Positions 17,834 to 27,282 of a stretch of DNA of 64,000 nucleotides are shown in pieces. The translations under genes were made by a program, and so were the position numbers. This DNA comes from Reyranella humidisoli (GTDB lineage Bacteria; Pseudomonadota; Alphaproteobacteria; Reyranellales; Reyranellaceae): the NCBI RefSeq assembly GCF_019039055.1, contig NZ_JAHOPB010000001.1, positions 2,170,001 to 2,234,000 of the forward strand, given 5' to 3'. The notes under the pieces are model-generated. The model saw only the letters and a program-made list of their open reading frames with translations, was not told the DNA's origin and did no database searches. Each line of letters opens with the position of its first letter. The stretch's first letter is position 1.

Positions 17834-18829
17834 CTACTCCACCTTCGCGCCCGAGGCCTTGATCACCGGTGCGAGTTTCTTCTCCTCGGCGGCCCGGAAA
17901 GCCATCGTATCGCTCGGCGTCCTCCAGGTCTGGGCGGCGCCCTGCTGGTCGAAGGCGGCCTTGACGCTGGGCTTCTGCAGCGCCTGCTTGGTGAGGGCGG
18001 AGAGTTTCTCGACCATTGCCGGCGGCACCCCGGCGGGAGCGCAGACGCCGCCCCATGAGGTGATCTCGAAGCCCGGCAGGAACTCCGAGAAGGTCGGCTT
18101 GTCGGGAACCGCGGGATGGCGCTCCTTCGACGTGACCGCGAAGCCTTTGACCTTGCCGCCCTTCATCAGGCCGAGCGGGCCGGGAATGTTGTCGAACATC
18201 ATGTCGACCTGGCCCGCCAGGATGTCCTGATGGGCGGGTGCGCTGCCCTTGTAGGGAACGTGCAGCAGGTTGACGCCGGCCATCTGCTTGAACATCTCGC
18301 CCGTGAGGTGAGGGCTGGTGCCGGCGCCCGACGAAGCGAAGGAGTATTTGCCCGGATTGGCCTTCGCCAGGGCGATCAGCTCGGGAATGGTGTTGGCGGG
18401 GAAGTCGAGCCGGGTCATCAGCATGTTGGGCACCGCCCACAGCGTCGCGATGCCCGTGAAGTCCTTGCCCGCGTCGAACGGCAGCTTGGCGTAGAGCGTC
18501 GGGGCGATGGCGTGCGCGGCGATCGTGTAGAGGCCGATCGTGTAGCCGTCGGGCGCAGATTTGGCGATGATGTCGGCGCCGATGTTTCCGCCGGAGCCCG
18601 CGCGGTTCTCGATGATGAACTGCTGACCCGTCAGCTCGGAGAGCTCCTGACAGACGATGCGGGAGAGGGTGTCGGTCGGGCCACCGGCCGGAAACACCAC
18701 GATGTATTTCACCGGCCGGTTGGGCCAGTCGCTTTGCGCACGGGCGATGCCCGACGCGATCATGGGAGCGGCAAGCGCGCCGCCGGAGAGTATCAGTGCG
18801 CGTCGGCGCGGAATCGCAATCTTGGTCAT
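17834..18829 (-). CDS. Bug-family (TTT) extracytoplasmic solute-binding protein
   Basis: 331 residues. An Arg-rich start (MTKIAIPRRRALILSGGALA) and a hydrophobic run give a signal peptide, possibly Tat-type, cut after ARA. The mature part has the Bug pattern: NRPVKYIVVFPAGGPTDTLSR, ENRAGSGGNIGADIIAKSAPDGYTIG shown as ENRAGSGGNIGAD then APDGYT, and HVPYKGSAPAHQDILAGQ. These proteins bind carboxylates for tripartite tricarboxylate transporters. No TctA/TctB membrane genes are near, a common situation for Bug proteins. ATG 18829 is chosen because AGGAGG lies 10 bases upstream; the frame is open further up. Confidence 0.93.
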   Translation of the reverse strand: MTKIAIPRRRALILSGGALAAPMIASGIARAQSDWPNRPVKYIVVFPAGGPTDTLSRIVCQELSELTGQQFIIENRAGSGGNIGADIIAKSAPDGYTIGLYTIAAHAIAPTLYAKLPFDAGKDFTGIATLWAVPNMLMTRLDFPANTIPELIALAKANPGKYSFASSGAGTSPHLTGEMFKQMAGVNLLHVPYKGSAPAHQDILAGQVDMMFDNIPGPLGLMKGGKVKGFAVTSKERHPAVPDKPTFSEFLPGFEITSWGGVCAPAGVPPAMVEKLSALTKQALQKPSVKAAFDQQGAAQTWRTPSDTMAFRAAEEKKLAPVIKASGAKVE

Positions 18830-18929
18830 TTTGAACGTAGCCTCCTGTGATTTCTTTATTGGGAGGCAGTCTAACGGACTCGTTCCGCCGTTCAAATACG
18901 AAGCCTTTCCGCTTCGCGCGTCAGCAGGT

Positions 18930-19319
18930 TCAGTAGGTGACGATAACCGTGTAGCTGATAGGGACTCCTTCGGGGACGACGATGTCGACCTGCATGCCCT
19001 GCGCCGAGGGCCTGGCGCGATGGCTCTGGGGCTTGGCTGTTTTGGTTGCGACGGGGATCAGGGCGATGCCCCAGGAGCCGCTGCGCTTGATGAGCGCCAT
19101 CGGGAGTTTGCTGCCGGCCTCGACGCTGTAGGAGCCGGGTCGCATCTCCTTGATGACGATGGCTCCGCGGTTGTCGGTAATGGTCTGGACAATGACCCTG
19201 CCGTCCGACTTGCTGCGAATGAGGATGTCGACGCCGGTGACAGGCTCGCTGGCGAGGGCCGCGGCGGCGAAAATGAGGTGCAGGAGTACCGGCGCCATGA
19301 GCGCCCAAACTGTCCGCAC
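18930..19319 (-). CDS. Secreted protein of unknown function
   Basis: 129 residues from GTG 19319, which is preceded by GGGAG at a good distance and gives a clean signal peptide (RTVWALMAPVLLHLIFAAA, cut after ALA). The frame is open to ATG 19382, but that would add 21 Arg-rich residues before the signal. The mature part VDILIRSKSDGRVIVQTITD with MRPGSYSVEAGS resembles beta-sandwich carboxypeptidase-regulatory-like domains, in which a small fold displays GxY turns. No cysteine and no anchor are seen. A 14-bp palindrome lies about 55 bases upstream of the chosen start. Confidence 0.6.
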   Translation of the reverse strand: MRTVWALMAPVLLHLIFAAAALASEPVTGVDILIRSKSDGRVIVQTITDNRGAIVIKEMRPGSYSVEAGSKLPMALIKRSGSWGIALIPVATKTAKPQSHRARPSAQGMQVDIVVPEGVPISYTVIVTY

Positions 19320-19374
19320 CTTGCCAAGTCTCCCTGTTCGCCCCCTTGGGGCAGCTTCTCGCCATGATGTAGGG

Positions 19375-19388
19375 GAACGCATGCGTTC
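19375..19388. promoter_or_regulatory. 14-bp perfect palindrome upstream of the secreted-protein gene
   Basis: GAACGCATGCGTTC reads the same on both strands and is flanked by GG/TCC that extend it with a wobble. If translation starts at 19319 it lies in the 5' region and could be an operator. The regulator is unknown. Confidence 0.35.
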
Positions 19389-19544
19389 TCCATGAAAATT
19401 TCGTTACTCCATCGTGAGTGGAAAAACCGGCGGGTGTTCCGGACACCGGGATGCCCGGCTTGATTTGAGGAACCGCGACCGCCACCGTGGCCCGCTGTTC
19501 ATGCCATGGCGCCGTCTTGTGCCGCGCCGGAGGGAGAGGAAGCG

Positions 19545-20291
19545 ATGAAGCTGGATTTCACGGGCAAGAAGGCGATCGTTTGCGGCGGCAGCCGGGGCAT
19601 CGGCAGGGCCATCGCGATGGGCTTCGCGGCCTGTGGCGGCGACGTGTCGATCTGCGCGCGCGACGCCAGGACCCTCGAGGAGACTCGCGCCGAACTCGCG
19701 AAGCACGGCCACAAGACCCACGCGGCCAGCGCCGATCTGGCGAAGGGCGACGCCGTGCGCGGCTATGTGCGCGAGGCGATCGGCGCGCTGGGCGGCGTCG
19801 ACTTCCTGGTGAACAACGCCTCCGCCTTCGGCTCGTCCGACGACGACAAGGGTTGGACCGACAATCTCGCGGTCGACATGCTCTCGATCGTGCATGCCAC
19901 GCAGGAGGCGCTGCCGGAGCTGAAGAAGTCTCAAGGCAACGTCGTCAACATCTCGTCGATTTCCGCGCATCATCCGGCGGCACGGCAACCGCCCTACGGC
20001 GCCATCAAGGCGGCGGTGATCCACTACACGGTCACGCAGGCGGCGATGTATGCCAAGGATCGCATCCGCGTGAACTGCATCGCCCCCGGCTCGATCGAGT
20101 TTCCCGGCGGCGTCTGGGACAAGCGCAAGACCGACAATCCCGCGCTCTACAACGGCACGCTGGCCTCGATCCCGTTCGGACGCATGGGCCACGCCGAGGA
20201 GGTCGCGAACGTGGCGCTGTTCCTCGCCTCGCCGTTTGCCTCCTGGGTGACCGGGCAGACCATCGCCGTCGCCGGCGGACAGGGGCTCTAG
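19545..20291 (+). CDS. Short-chain dehydrogenase/reductase (classical SDR)
   Basis: 248 residues. The cofactor loop is VCGGSRGIGRAI (TGxxxGxG type with C-G-G), NNAS is present, and the catalytic set is Ser in NISSIS plus YGAIK (Y-x3-K). The oxidoreductase substrate is unknown. ATG 19545 follows GGAGGGAGAGG; an in-frame ATG at 19506 would add a tail without a family match. The next gene, a hydroxyacid dehydrogenase, begins 5 bases after the stop, so the two are co-transcribed and may act on the same hydroxy acid or ketone. Confidence 0.92.
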   Translation: MKLDFTGKKAIVCGGSRGIGRAIAMGFAACGGDVSICARDARTLEETRAELAKHGHKTHAASADLAKGDAVRGYVREAIGALGGVDFLVNNASAFGSSDDDKGWTDNLAVDMLSIVHATQEALPELKKSQGNVVNISSISAHHPAARQPPYGAIKAAVIHYTVTQAAMYAKDRIRVNCIAPGSIEFPGGVWDKRKTDNPALYNGTLASIPFGRMGHAEEVANVALFLASPFASWVTGQTIAVAGGQGL

Positions 20292-20296
20292 GACCG

Positions 20297-21262
20297 ATGT
20301 CCCAAACCAACCGCGCCCACCTCCTGCTCTGGACGGATTCCTCCGCAGCCTATCTCGATGCGATTCAGGCGGCGGGCCTCGCCGATCGCGTCGCGGTCGA
20401 CGCGCTGCCGCGCAAGGAGAAGCCGTCGCCCGAGCAACTCGCCCGCACCGAGGCGCTGATGGCGGGCGCGGTGCCCGCCGGCCTGCTGCCGGCCATGCCG
20501 AGGCTGCGCTGGGCGCAGGCAATGAGCGCCGGTGTCGACAACTGGCTGGCGCTGCCCGACCTGCCGCCGGGCCTCACGCTCACCTGCGCGCGCGGCACGC
20601 ACACCGAATCGATGCCGGAGAACATCATCGGCGCGCTGTTCCATGTCGCGAAGCCCTATGCGCAGGTGGCCGAGTACCAGAAGCAGGGCAAGTGGGTCCA
20701 TACGGTGGCCCAGCCGCTGACCGGCAAGACGCTCGGCATCCTGGGCCTCGGCGTCATCGGGCAGGAGGTGGCGCGCATCGCCGTCGCTCTGGGCATGCAT
20801 GTCATCGGCACCAAGCGGCGTCCGACGCGCATCCCCAACGTCGCCGAGGTGCTGGCGCCGTCGCAGACGGACGAAGTGCTCGCCCAGTCGGATTTCGTGC
20901 TGCTTCTGCTGCCGGCCACGCCGGAGACCGAGAATTTCATCGACGCGAAGCGGCTGGCGCAGATGAAGCCGTCGGCGTGGCTGCTGAACTTCGGCCGCGG
21001 TCAGATCGTCAACGACGCCGATCTCATGGCCGCCACGAAGGAGAAGAAGATCGCCGGCGCGTTGCTCGACGTGTTCCGGCAGGAACCGCTGCCATCGGAA
21101 CATCCCTTCTGGACGGCTCCGGGCATCGTCGTGCTGCCGCATATCGGCGGCCCGCACCCGCAGCGCGACCGCTTCGTCGCGCGGCTTTTCGTCGAGAACC
21201 TGAAACGGTTTCTCGACGGCGAACCGCTCAGGGAAGTGGTCGATCGCTCGGCCGGCTACTGA
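20297..21262 (+). CDS. D-isomer-specific 2-hydroxyacid dehydrogenase
   Basis: 321 residues. The catalytic N-terminal domain is followed by an NAD(P)-binding domain with TLGILGLGVIGQEVARIA (GxGxxG). The catalytic triad is visible: Arg in LLNFGRGQIV, Glu in DVFRQEPLP, and His in VLPHIGGPHP. It interconverts a D-2-hydroxy acid and its 2-oxo acid; PGTKRRPT-like basic residues after the second beta strand (IGTKRRPTR) suggest NADPH preference, as in glyoxylate/hydroxypyruvate reductases. It is translated 5 bases after the SDR gene. The start is the first Met, MSQTNRAHLLLW. Confidence 0.92.
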   Translation: MSQTNRAHLLLWTDSSAAYLDAIQAAGLADRVAVDALPRKEKPSPEQLARTEALMAGAVPAGLLPAMPRLRWAQAMSAGVDNWLALPDLPPGLTLTCARGTHTESMPENIIGALFHVAKPYAQVAEYQKQGKWVHTVAQPLTGKTLGILGLGVIGQEVARIAVALGMHVIGTKRRPTRIPNVAEVLAPSQTDEVLAQSDFVLLLLPATPETENFIDAKRLAQMKPSAWLLNFGRGQIVNDADLMAATKEKKIAGALLDVFRQEPLPSEHPFWTAPGIVVLPHIGGPHPQRDRFVARLFVENLKRFLDGEPLREVVDRSAGY

Positions 21263-21278
21263 AGCCGCGGATCGCTCG

Positions 21279-22637
21279 TCACTTGAGCCCGTAGACCGCG
21301 AACTGGTCGGCAACCTCCGGATCGAGCGTCGCCGCAGCAGCCTTGTCACCCTCGCCGTCGCGCGTCTCGCCGATCATGATGCGCGCGATGCCGCGGCCAT
21401 AAAGCGCGAGGGGACGGTTGGGATCGACGTCGAGCGCCGCATCGTATGCCTTGATGGCCAGACGCGGATCGCCGAGTTTGAGATAGATGAAGCCGCGCGT
21501 GATCCGAACATCCAGGTTCAGCGGCATCAGCTTCTGGGCGGTGTCGCAGTCCTGCAGGCCGGCGACCAGGTCCTTGCCGGTGATGGCGCGGACTAGGCAG
21601 CGGTTGGTGTATGCCACCCCCATCGTCGGATCGAGCTTGATGGCGCTGTCGTAGTCGGCCAGCGCCTTGTCGTATTCGCGCTTGGCGAAATAGACGAAAC
21701 CGCGATTGTAGTAGGCGACGGGATTGTCGGAATCGGCCGCGATGGATCGGTCGAGATCGGCCAGCGCCTGGTTGTAGTTGCCTTCGGCCGAAAGCAACGC
21801 AGCCCGGTTGGCAAGCGCCTGCGGATAATGCGGCGCCTTCTGCAAGGCGGTGTTGTAGTCCTGCATCGCAAGCTGCGGCAGACCGCGGCGATTGTTGGCG
21901 AGACCCCGCACGACATAGGCCTGCGGATCGTCCGGAGCCAATATGATGGCACGGTCGAGGTCCGCCAGCGCGCGGCCATTGTCGCCGAGCTGGCTGTAGG
22001 CGTTCCCGCGGGCGATCAGCGCGTCGACATTGTCCGGCTCCAGCACCAGCACCTTGTCGAAGTCCTCGACGGCACGATTGAACGCACGCTTGCGGGTGGC
22101 CAGCAGGACTCCGCGGCCGAGATAGCCCAGCGAATTGTTCGGGTCGACGCGGATGGCGTCGCTGTAGTCGCTGAGGGCGCGGTCGGTTTCGCCGACCGCA
22201 TGCAGCGAGGTCGCCCGCCGGTAGAGATTGAGCGCGTCGGGATTTCGCGGATCGACCACGCCGTCATAGTGCTTCAACGCTTCGGAGTAGTCCTCGGCGG
22301 CCAGGACCTTGTCGCCGAGCATGGTCCTCGCGACGCCGCGCGTGAGGCGGGCCAATGCGATCTCCGGGGGCTTCAGCTGACGGGTCTGCAGGGCCTTGGA
22401 GCAGGCGACGTTCCGGGCCTCCGCATCCTTGATGCTGGGCCAGGCGCCGCGCACGCAATCGTCGAAGAGCTGGGCCACCGAGGGGCCTGCCGGGGCCGCG
22501 GGCGCAGCCGGAGGGACGGGCGTGGCTGCCTGGCGCACCGTAGGGGGTGGATAGAGGTGATAGGCGAAGGCGTAGATGCCGGCGCCGCCGACAACGAAGG
22601 CCGCGGCGGTGAGCAGGAGCTTGGTCGAAAGGCGCAT
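21279..22637 (-). CDS. TPR-repeat protein with N-terminal membrane anchor
   Basis: 452 residues. Residues 7-27 (LLLTAAAFVVGGAGIYAFAYH) form a signal anchor, followed by a Pro/Ala linker. The rest is a chain of roughly nine to ten tetratricopeptide repeats, for example YNRGFVYFAKREYDKALADY and RGNAYSQLGDNGRALADLDR, each about 34 residues. TPR arrays mediate protein-protein contacts; here the solenoid would sit in the periplasm. The partner is unknown. It is convergent with the hydroxyacid dehydrogenase, 16 bases apart. Confidence 0.9.
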   Translation of the reverse strand: MRLSTKLLLTAAAFVVGGAGIYAFAYHLYPPPTVRQAATPVPPAAPAAPAGPSVAQLFDDCVRGAWPSIKDAEARNVACSKALQTRQLKPPEIALARLTRGVARTMLGDKVLAAEDYSEALKHYDGVVDPRNPDALNLYRRATSLHAVGETDRALSDYSDAIRVDPNNSLGYLGRGVLLATRKRAFNRAVEDFDKVLVLEPDNVDALIARGNAYSQLGDNGRALADLDRAIILAPDDPQAYVVRGLANNRRGLPQLAMQDYNTALQKAPHYPQALANRAALLSAEGNYNQALADLDRSIAADSDNPVAYYNRGFVYFAKREYDKALADYDSAIKLDPTMGVAYTNRCLVRAITGKDLVAGLQDCDTAQKLMPLNLDVRITRGFIYLKLGDPRLAIKAYDAALDVDPNRPLALYGRGIARIMIGETRDGEGDKAAAATLDPEVADQFAVYGLK

Positions 22638-22749
22638 GTCTTCCCGGGCCTGGGCTGGAAAAGCCGTTTCAAGTCAGATGGTTGTACCAGATGCAGACCC
22701 GGCCGCGCCATTGCGGCCCGGGGCGGGACCGGAATTGCCGCGACACCCC

Positions 22750-23100
22750 TCAGGATACGAGGACGTACCAGCCTTCGACGGATGAAGTCGCGCCGCCGGT
22801 ACCGGCCTTTACCCGGATTCTCTTGGCGCGCACGTCGAGCGACGTGCCAACTCCCACCTGGAGCACGCGCTTCGCTCCATCGACTTCCACCAGCATCGTA
22901 TTGCCGGGATCGGCAAGCGTGCGCGGGGGCGCGTTGTACACCCGATAGATCATCGGGCTCGAACCCGCCTCGAGTACCGTTTGCCAGTGCTGTCCCTGGG
23001 CGTGGATGCGGCCTGTCGGGATCTGGATTCCGACGATGTCTGCTGCGTGATGGGCCGCCGGCCTGACGACGGCACGGCTCTTGTTCCTCGGTCTCGCCAT
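22750..23100 (-). CDS. Conserved-type hypothetical protein, 116 residues
   Basis: I do not recognise the family. The protein starts MARPRNKSRAVVRP, a basic tail without a signal, followed by a predicted beta-rich part: IQIPTGRIHAQGQHWQTVLE, MIYRVYNAPPRTLADPG, MLVEVDGAKRVLQVGVG. AAGGAGC precedes ATG 23100. The frame runs open far upstream only because that stretch overlaps the helicase gene in another frame. It lies between the TPR gene and the helicase on the same strand, with 50-112 bases on each side, so co-transcription is possible. Confidence 0.6.
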   Translation of the reverse strand: MARPRNKSRAVVRPAAHHAADIVGIQIPTGRIHAQGQHWQTVLEAGSSPMIYRVYNAPPRTLADPGNTMLVEVDGAKRVLQVGVGTSLDVRAKRIRVKAGTGGATSSVEGWYVLVS

Positions 23101-23150
23101 GGCCGGTGCTCCTTCCATCGGGATTATGGGCGGCATCTGCCGCGGCGATG

Positions 23151-25955
23151 TCAACTCGCCAGAAACCGTCTCGTTTCGGCCACCGCTTCGGCAAGGCCCG
23201 TTCGCTCGACGCCGACGCCGGGTGGAAAGGCGCTGAGCAGACGACTCGGCAGGCGCGAATCGAGCATCACGAAGAGGCCGCGATCGTCGCTGCGGCGAAT
23301 GAGCCGTCCATAGGCCTGCTTGAGACGCAAGCGCGCCAGCATGTCGTCGTATCCGTTCGCGCCCGCGCCGGCGGCTTTCCAGTGCGCCTTGCGTGCGCGA
23401 TGGAGGATGTCGGGGCGCGGCCAGGGTACGCGATCGAACACGATCAGGCGCAGCGAGCGGCCGGGCACGTCGACGCCATCGCGCACCGCGTCGGTCCCCA
23501 GCAGGCAGGAATGCTCTTCGGCACGGAAGATATCGACCAGCGTGGCGGCGTCCATGCCGCCAACATGCTGGGCGTAGAGCGGCAGTCCGGCTTCTTCGAG
23601 CGTTGTCGCGATGCGCTGGTGGACGGAGCGCAAGCGGCCGATCGCGGTGAAGAGGCCCAGCGCGCCGCCGCCCGACGCAAGGAACAGCTCGCGATAGGCC
23701 GCCGCCACCTGGTCGGCATCGTCGCGCTTCACGTCGTTCACGACCAGCACCTTGGTCGCGTTGGGATAGTCGAAGGGCGATGCCATCGCCGCGCGTATCG
23801 CCGGGGCCGCCAGATGCCGCGTGCCGGTGCGCGCCTCGGCGACCGTCCAGTCGGCGAGCGTGGCCACGTCCTCGTCGTTGGCGGCGGTGGGCACGCCCAG
23901 CGAATCGCGCAGGGTTGCCGAGGTGATCACCGCGCCATGCGCGGGACGGATGACCGCATTCACGAACGGCTCGGCGGGGTCGAGATAGTGGCGATACATG
24001 CCGACGTCGTATTCGCGGCCCTGCACGCGCTCCACGCCGAACCAGTCGACGAAGGCGGGATCGGCATCGTCGTGCAGGCCGCGCAACATGGCGCGCCAGG
24101 ATTCGAGCGTGAGTTCGCAGCGGTTGGTGAGTGACCGCGCCAAGCCTTCGATTCGCGAGCGCTGACTGGAGTCGAGCTTGTCGGCCTCGCCTTCGAGCTT
24201 TGCACGCAGCGCCTGGCGCAGCCGCCGCACCGGCTGCAGCATCTTCTCCAGCGTCCCGGCGAGCTGGTCGGCCGCCTCGATCAGCCCGGGGTTGAGCGGC
24301 CGCACGTCGCATTCCTGGCCAAAGCCCTGGCCGTCGGTGGCCGACCGCGCACGCACCTGCTGGCGCACCAGCGCCAGGAACTCCTCGGCCGGGCCGAGCA
24401 CCGTGCCGTCGGCCAGCCGCGTCTGCCAGTTGGTGGAAGGAAGTTGTTGCGCGAGATCGAGCAGGCGGCGCAAGGCGTTCTGCGCTTCGACATCCTCGCC
24501 CAGAAGATCGCTGAGGCGACGTTCCAGTCCGCGCGCACGGCTGCCGCGACGTCCCTCGGCGCCCAGCAGCCAGCGCCGCAGGTCCGACGCCTCGACGCCG
24601 CTCAGATGTGCGCCGAACGCGCCGTCGGCGGCATCGAACAGGTGATGGCCCTCGTCGAATACGTAGCGCAGCGGCCGCGTGGCATCGTCGAGGCCGCCCA
24701 TCGCCGCCTGCATCATCACCAGCGCGTGGTTGGCGATGACGATGTCGGCCTGGCGCGCGCGCCGGATCGTGCGTTCGACGAAGCACTTCCGATAGTGTTC
24801 GCACGCCGAATAGATGCATTCGCCACGCCGGTCGGCCAGACGTTGCACGCGGCTGCGTCCCACCAGGTCGAGCAGCCAGGCCGGCAGGTCGCCGCCGATC
24901 ATGTCGCCGTCGCGGCTGGCCAGCGTCCAGCGCGCCAGCAGGCCGAGGCCGACCGCGTTCTCCGGCACCAGGCCGGTGCGCATCACCGCTTCCTGGAAGT
25001 TCAGCAGGCAGAGATAGTTCTCGCGGCCCTTGCGGATGACGACGCGACGCCGTTTCTCCGCCGAATCGCGATGCAGCCGGTCGAGTTCGGTGTCGATCTG
25101 GCGCTGCAGGTTGCGGGTGTAGGTCGAGATCCACACCGGCGCGCCGTTCTTCTCTGCCCACAGGCTGGCCGGTGCGACATAGCCCAGCGTCTTGCCGACG
25201 CCGGTGCCGGCCTCGACCAGCACGACATGCGGCTTGTCCTCTTCCTCGCGCGGCGCGAAGGCCTGGCTGGCGGCCGAGGCATAGTCGCTCTGGGTCGGCC
25301 GTGCCTCCGCCATGTTGGCGCCCGCCGAAATGAGCTGCGCCAGCCGCAGCCGTGCCTCACGCGGTTCGACCGGCTGGCTGCCGGGCGGCGGCGCGGGCGG
25401 CGGCTCCTCCCAGACGGGCAAGCTCTTCCAGACGTCGAGGCCGGCGCCCGGTCGCGCCTTCTTCGCGCCCGCATCGATGCCGAGCGCTGCCAGCACCGCG
25501 TTGCCCCAGTTCCATTGGCCGCGCGCCATGGCGAGCGCCGTGTCCTTCATCTCGGGCGAGGCCAGCGCCGCCATGTCGTCGAGTTCGTCGATCAAGGCGC
25601 CGGCGATCCGGGGCAGGGCGGCCAGTTCGTCCTCCGGCGTCGACGGCACGGCGAGATCGAGGATTTCGCAAAGACCGCGAACGGTCGGCAGGCAGAAGCA
25701 CGCCGGCCGCACGAAGGCGAAGAGTTCGAGCAGATCGTATGCCGGAAGGTCTTCCAGGCCGAGCCGCGCCGCGACGGCGGGCGCGTGACAGACCAGCGGC
25801 AGGTGGCCGGCGGCCCGCAGGCTCGCATCGGCACCTGACAGGCGCTCAACCGTTCCGTCAGCCGCGCGCCACAGAGCGCCGCGCGAAGTCGCGACCAGAG
25901 CGGGCCAGGAAGAGGTCGCGGGGATCGTCACCGGTCGGTGAATAGCACAGGCCAC
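23151..25955 (-). CDS. DinG/XPD-family ATP-dependent DNA helicase
   Basis: 934 residues, a superfamily 2 helicase with an iron-sulfur domain. Walker A is EAGTGVGKTLGYV near residue 265 and Walker B is the DEGH box in FDEGHHLFDA, where Gly replaces the usual Ala of DEAH. Four-cysteine chemistry is suggested by GECIYSACEHYRKC together with an upstream Cys in YLCLLNF. Motif VI is LKQAYGRLIRRSDDRG. The first 230 residues before the helicase core resemble an inactive exonuclease-like region. The likely role is 5'-3' unwinding of repair or R-loop intermediates. Start GTG 25955 has a weak ribosome site. Confidence 0.92.
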   Translation of the reverse strand: MACAIHRPVTIPATSSWPALVATSRGALWRAADGTVERLSGADASLRAAGHLPLVCHAPAVAARLGLEDLPAYDLLELFAFVRPACFCLPTVRGLCEILDLAVPSTPEDELAALPRIAGALIDELDDMAALASPEMKDTALAMARGQWNWGNAVLAALGIDAGAKKARPGAGLDVWKSLPVWEEPPPAPPPGSQPVEPREARLRLAQLISAGANMAEARPTQSDYASAASQAFAPREEEDKPHVVLVEAGTGVGKTLGYVAPASLWAEKNGAPVWISTYTRNLQRQIDTELDRLHRDSAEKRRRVVIRKGRENYLCLLNFQEAVMRTGLVPENAVGLGLLARWTLASRDGDMIGGDLPAWLLDLVGRSRVQRLADRRGECIYSACEHYRKCFVERTIRRARQADIVIANHALVMMQAAMGGLDDATRPLRYVFDEGHHLFDAADGAFGAHLSGVEASDLRRWLLGAEGRRGSRARGLERRLSDLLGEDVEAQNALRRLLDLAQQLPSTNWQTRLADGTVLGPAEEFLALVRQQVRARSATDGQGFGQECDVRPLNPGLIEAADQLAGTLEKMLQPVRRLRQALRAKLEGEADKLDSSQRSRIEGLARSLTNRCELTLESWRAMLRGLHDDADPAFVDWFGVERVQGREYDVGMYRHYLDPAEPFVNAVIRPAHGAVITSATLRDSLGVPTAANDEDVATLADWTVAEARTGTRHLAAPAIRAAMASPFDYPNATKVLVVNDVKRDDADQVAAAYRELFLASGGGALGLFTAIGRLRSVHQRIATTLEEAGLPLYAQHVGGMDAATLVDIFRAEEHSCLLGTDAVRDGVDVPGRSLRLIVFDRVPWPRPDILHRARKAHWKAAGAGANGYDDMLARLRLKQAYGRLIRRSDDRGLFVMLDSRLPSRLLSAFPPGVGVERTGLAEAVAETRRFLAS

Positions 25956-26048
25956 TTGTCCGGTGCAGCGACCGTCGGTTGCCCTTGAAATCAGGCGCCA
26001 TCGGAACCTGGATGCCGAACGGCTTCGTGCGCCAGCAGCTTTTCCCCT

Positions 26049-27212
26049 TCATCTGGAAGGGCTGAAGGCTCGCTGTCTGGCGTCAGCCACCAGCGACAGC
26101 ATGGCGGCGAAGACGAGAGCGGCGACGGCGGCGAGCAGCGGCGTCGCGAGGCTGCCCGTCGCCTCATAGACGTATCCGGCGAAGGCCGGCCCCAGGATCT
26201 GGCCGACGCTGAACGAGACCGTCATCAAGGCGATGCGGCCGCGCGGGTCGCCGCCGCTCGAACGGGTCGCGACGAGGCCGAGCGCCGTCAGGCTGACGAA
26301 GGTGCCGCCCACGAACACCGCCGAGACCAGGATGCTCGCCGGCTGCAGCCATAGCGCACTGGCCGCGACGCCCATCGCCTCGACCAAGCAGGCCACGGCA
26401 TAGATGCGCAGAACGCCCCAGCGCCGGCCCAGTGCCGTCCACAGCACCACCGACGGCGCGGCGCAGAGACCGAACAGGACCCAGATGTACGGTTCGAGAT
26501 GGGCGAGCGACGACGTCCCGCGCACCATGTCGACGATGAAGGTGGCGGTGATGACGTAGCCGAAGCCGAACAGGCCGTAGGCGCCCAGCAGCGCCACGAA
26601 GTCCGGTGTCAGGCGCACGCCGTCCGGTTTTTGCGCGGGCTGCGCGGTCGGCTCGTCCCGCGGCACCAACGCGACGACGGCGAGGGTCGCGGCAGCGGCG
26701 AGGGCCGCACTGGCGAACCACAGCGTCGTCCAGGCGGCGTCCGCTTTCAGGAGAAGCGCCACGAGCGCCGCGGAGGCGGCGATGCCGACGCCGACACCCG
26801 AAAAATGTACGGCGGATAGTGCGCCATTCCCGGTCGCGGTCAGCCGGTCGATCACCAGCGCCGAGCTGAAGATCAGCGCGAAGGCGCTGGCAGCGCCCGC
26901 CATGAACCGCAGGGCGAGGAAAGCCGGCATCGCGGTGGCGAAGCCCATGCAGAAGAGACAAGTCGCAGTCGCCACGAGCGAAGACAACAGCCAGAACCGG
27001 CGGCTGCCCGGCAGGCGTACCGCTGCCAGCACCGCGCCGGCGAGGTAGCCCACGAAGTTCGCCGAGGCGATCAGACCGGCCTGCGACTTGGTGAGCGGGA
27101 TCGCCTCGACCATCGGCGGCAGGATGGGCGTGTAGACGAAGCGTCCCACGCCCATGGCCGCGGCCATCGCCAGCAGGCCGCCTAGACTGAGCAGGAAAGG
27201 GCTTCTGTGCAT
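26049..27212 (-). CDS. MFS transporter, YbfB/YjiJ family
   Basis: 387 residues with about twelve transmembrane helices. The opening LGGLLAMAAAMGVGRFVYTP is the hallmark of the YbfB/YjiJ branch, and the helix 2-3 loop region has SANFVGYLAGAVLAA. The substrate is unknown. ATG 27212 (MHRSPFLLS) is chosen over in-frame starts further up because it begins at the first helix. It faces away from lysS with a 70-base divergent spacer. Confidence 0.92.
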   Translation of the reverse strand: MHRSPFLLSLGGLLAMAAAMGVGRFVYTPILPPMVEAIPLTKSQAGLIASANFVGYLAGAVLAAVRLPGSRRFWLLSSLVATATCLFCMGFATAMPAFLALRFMAGAASAFALIFSSALVIDRLTATGNGALSAVHFSGVGVGIAASAALVALLLKADAAWTTLWFASAALAAAATLAVVALVPRDEPTAQPAQKPDGVRLTPDFVALLGAYGLFGFGYVITATFIVDMVRGTSSLAHLEPYIWVLFGLCAAPSVVLWTALGRRWGVLRIYAVACLVEAMGVAASALWLQPASILVSAVFVGGTFVSLTALGLVATRSSGGDPRGRIALMTVSFSVGQILGPAFAGYVYEATGSLATPLLAAVAALVFAAMLSLVADARQRAFSPSR

Positions 27213-27282
27213 GGCAGGCGCGGCACTTTGGGACGTTGGTGCAATTGACGCAAATCGCCCTCGCACCTAGTTTCGCCGGTTC

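Noticed and set aside
22750..25161. 803-codon minus frame through the helicase region
   Set aside because: Only its last 116 codons look like a gene; the rest overlaps the helicase in another frame.
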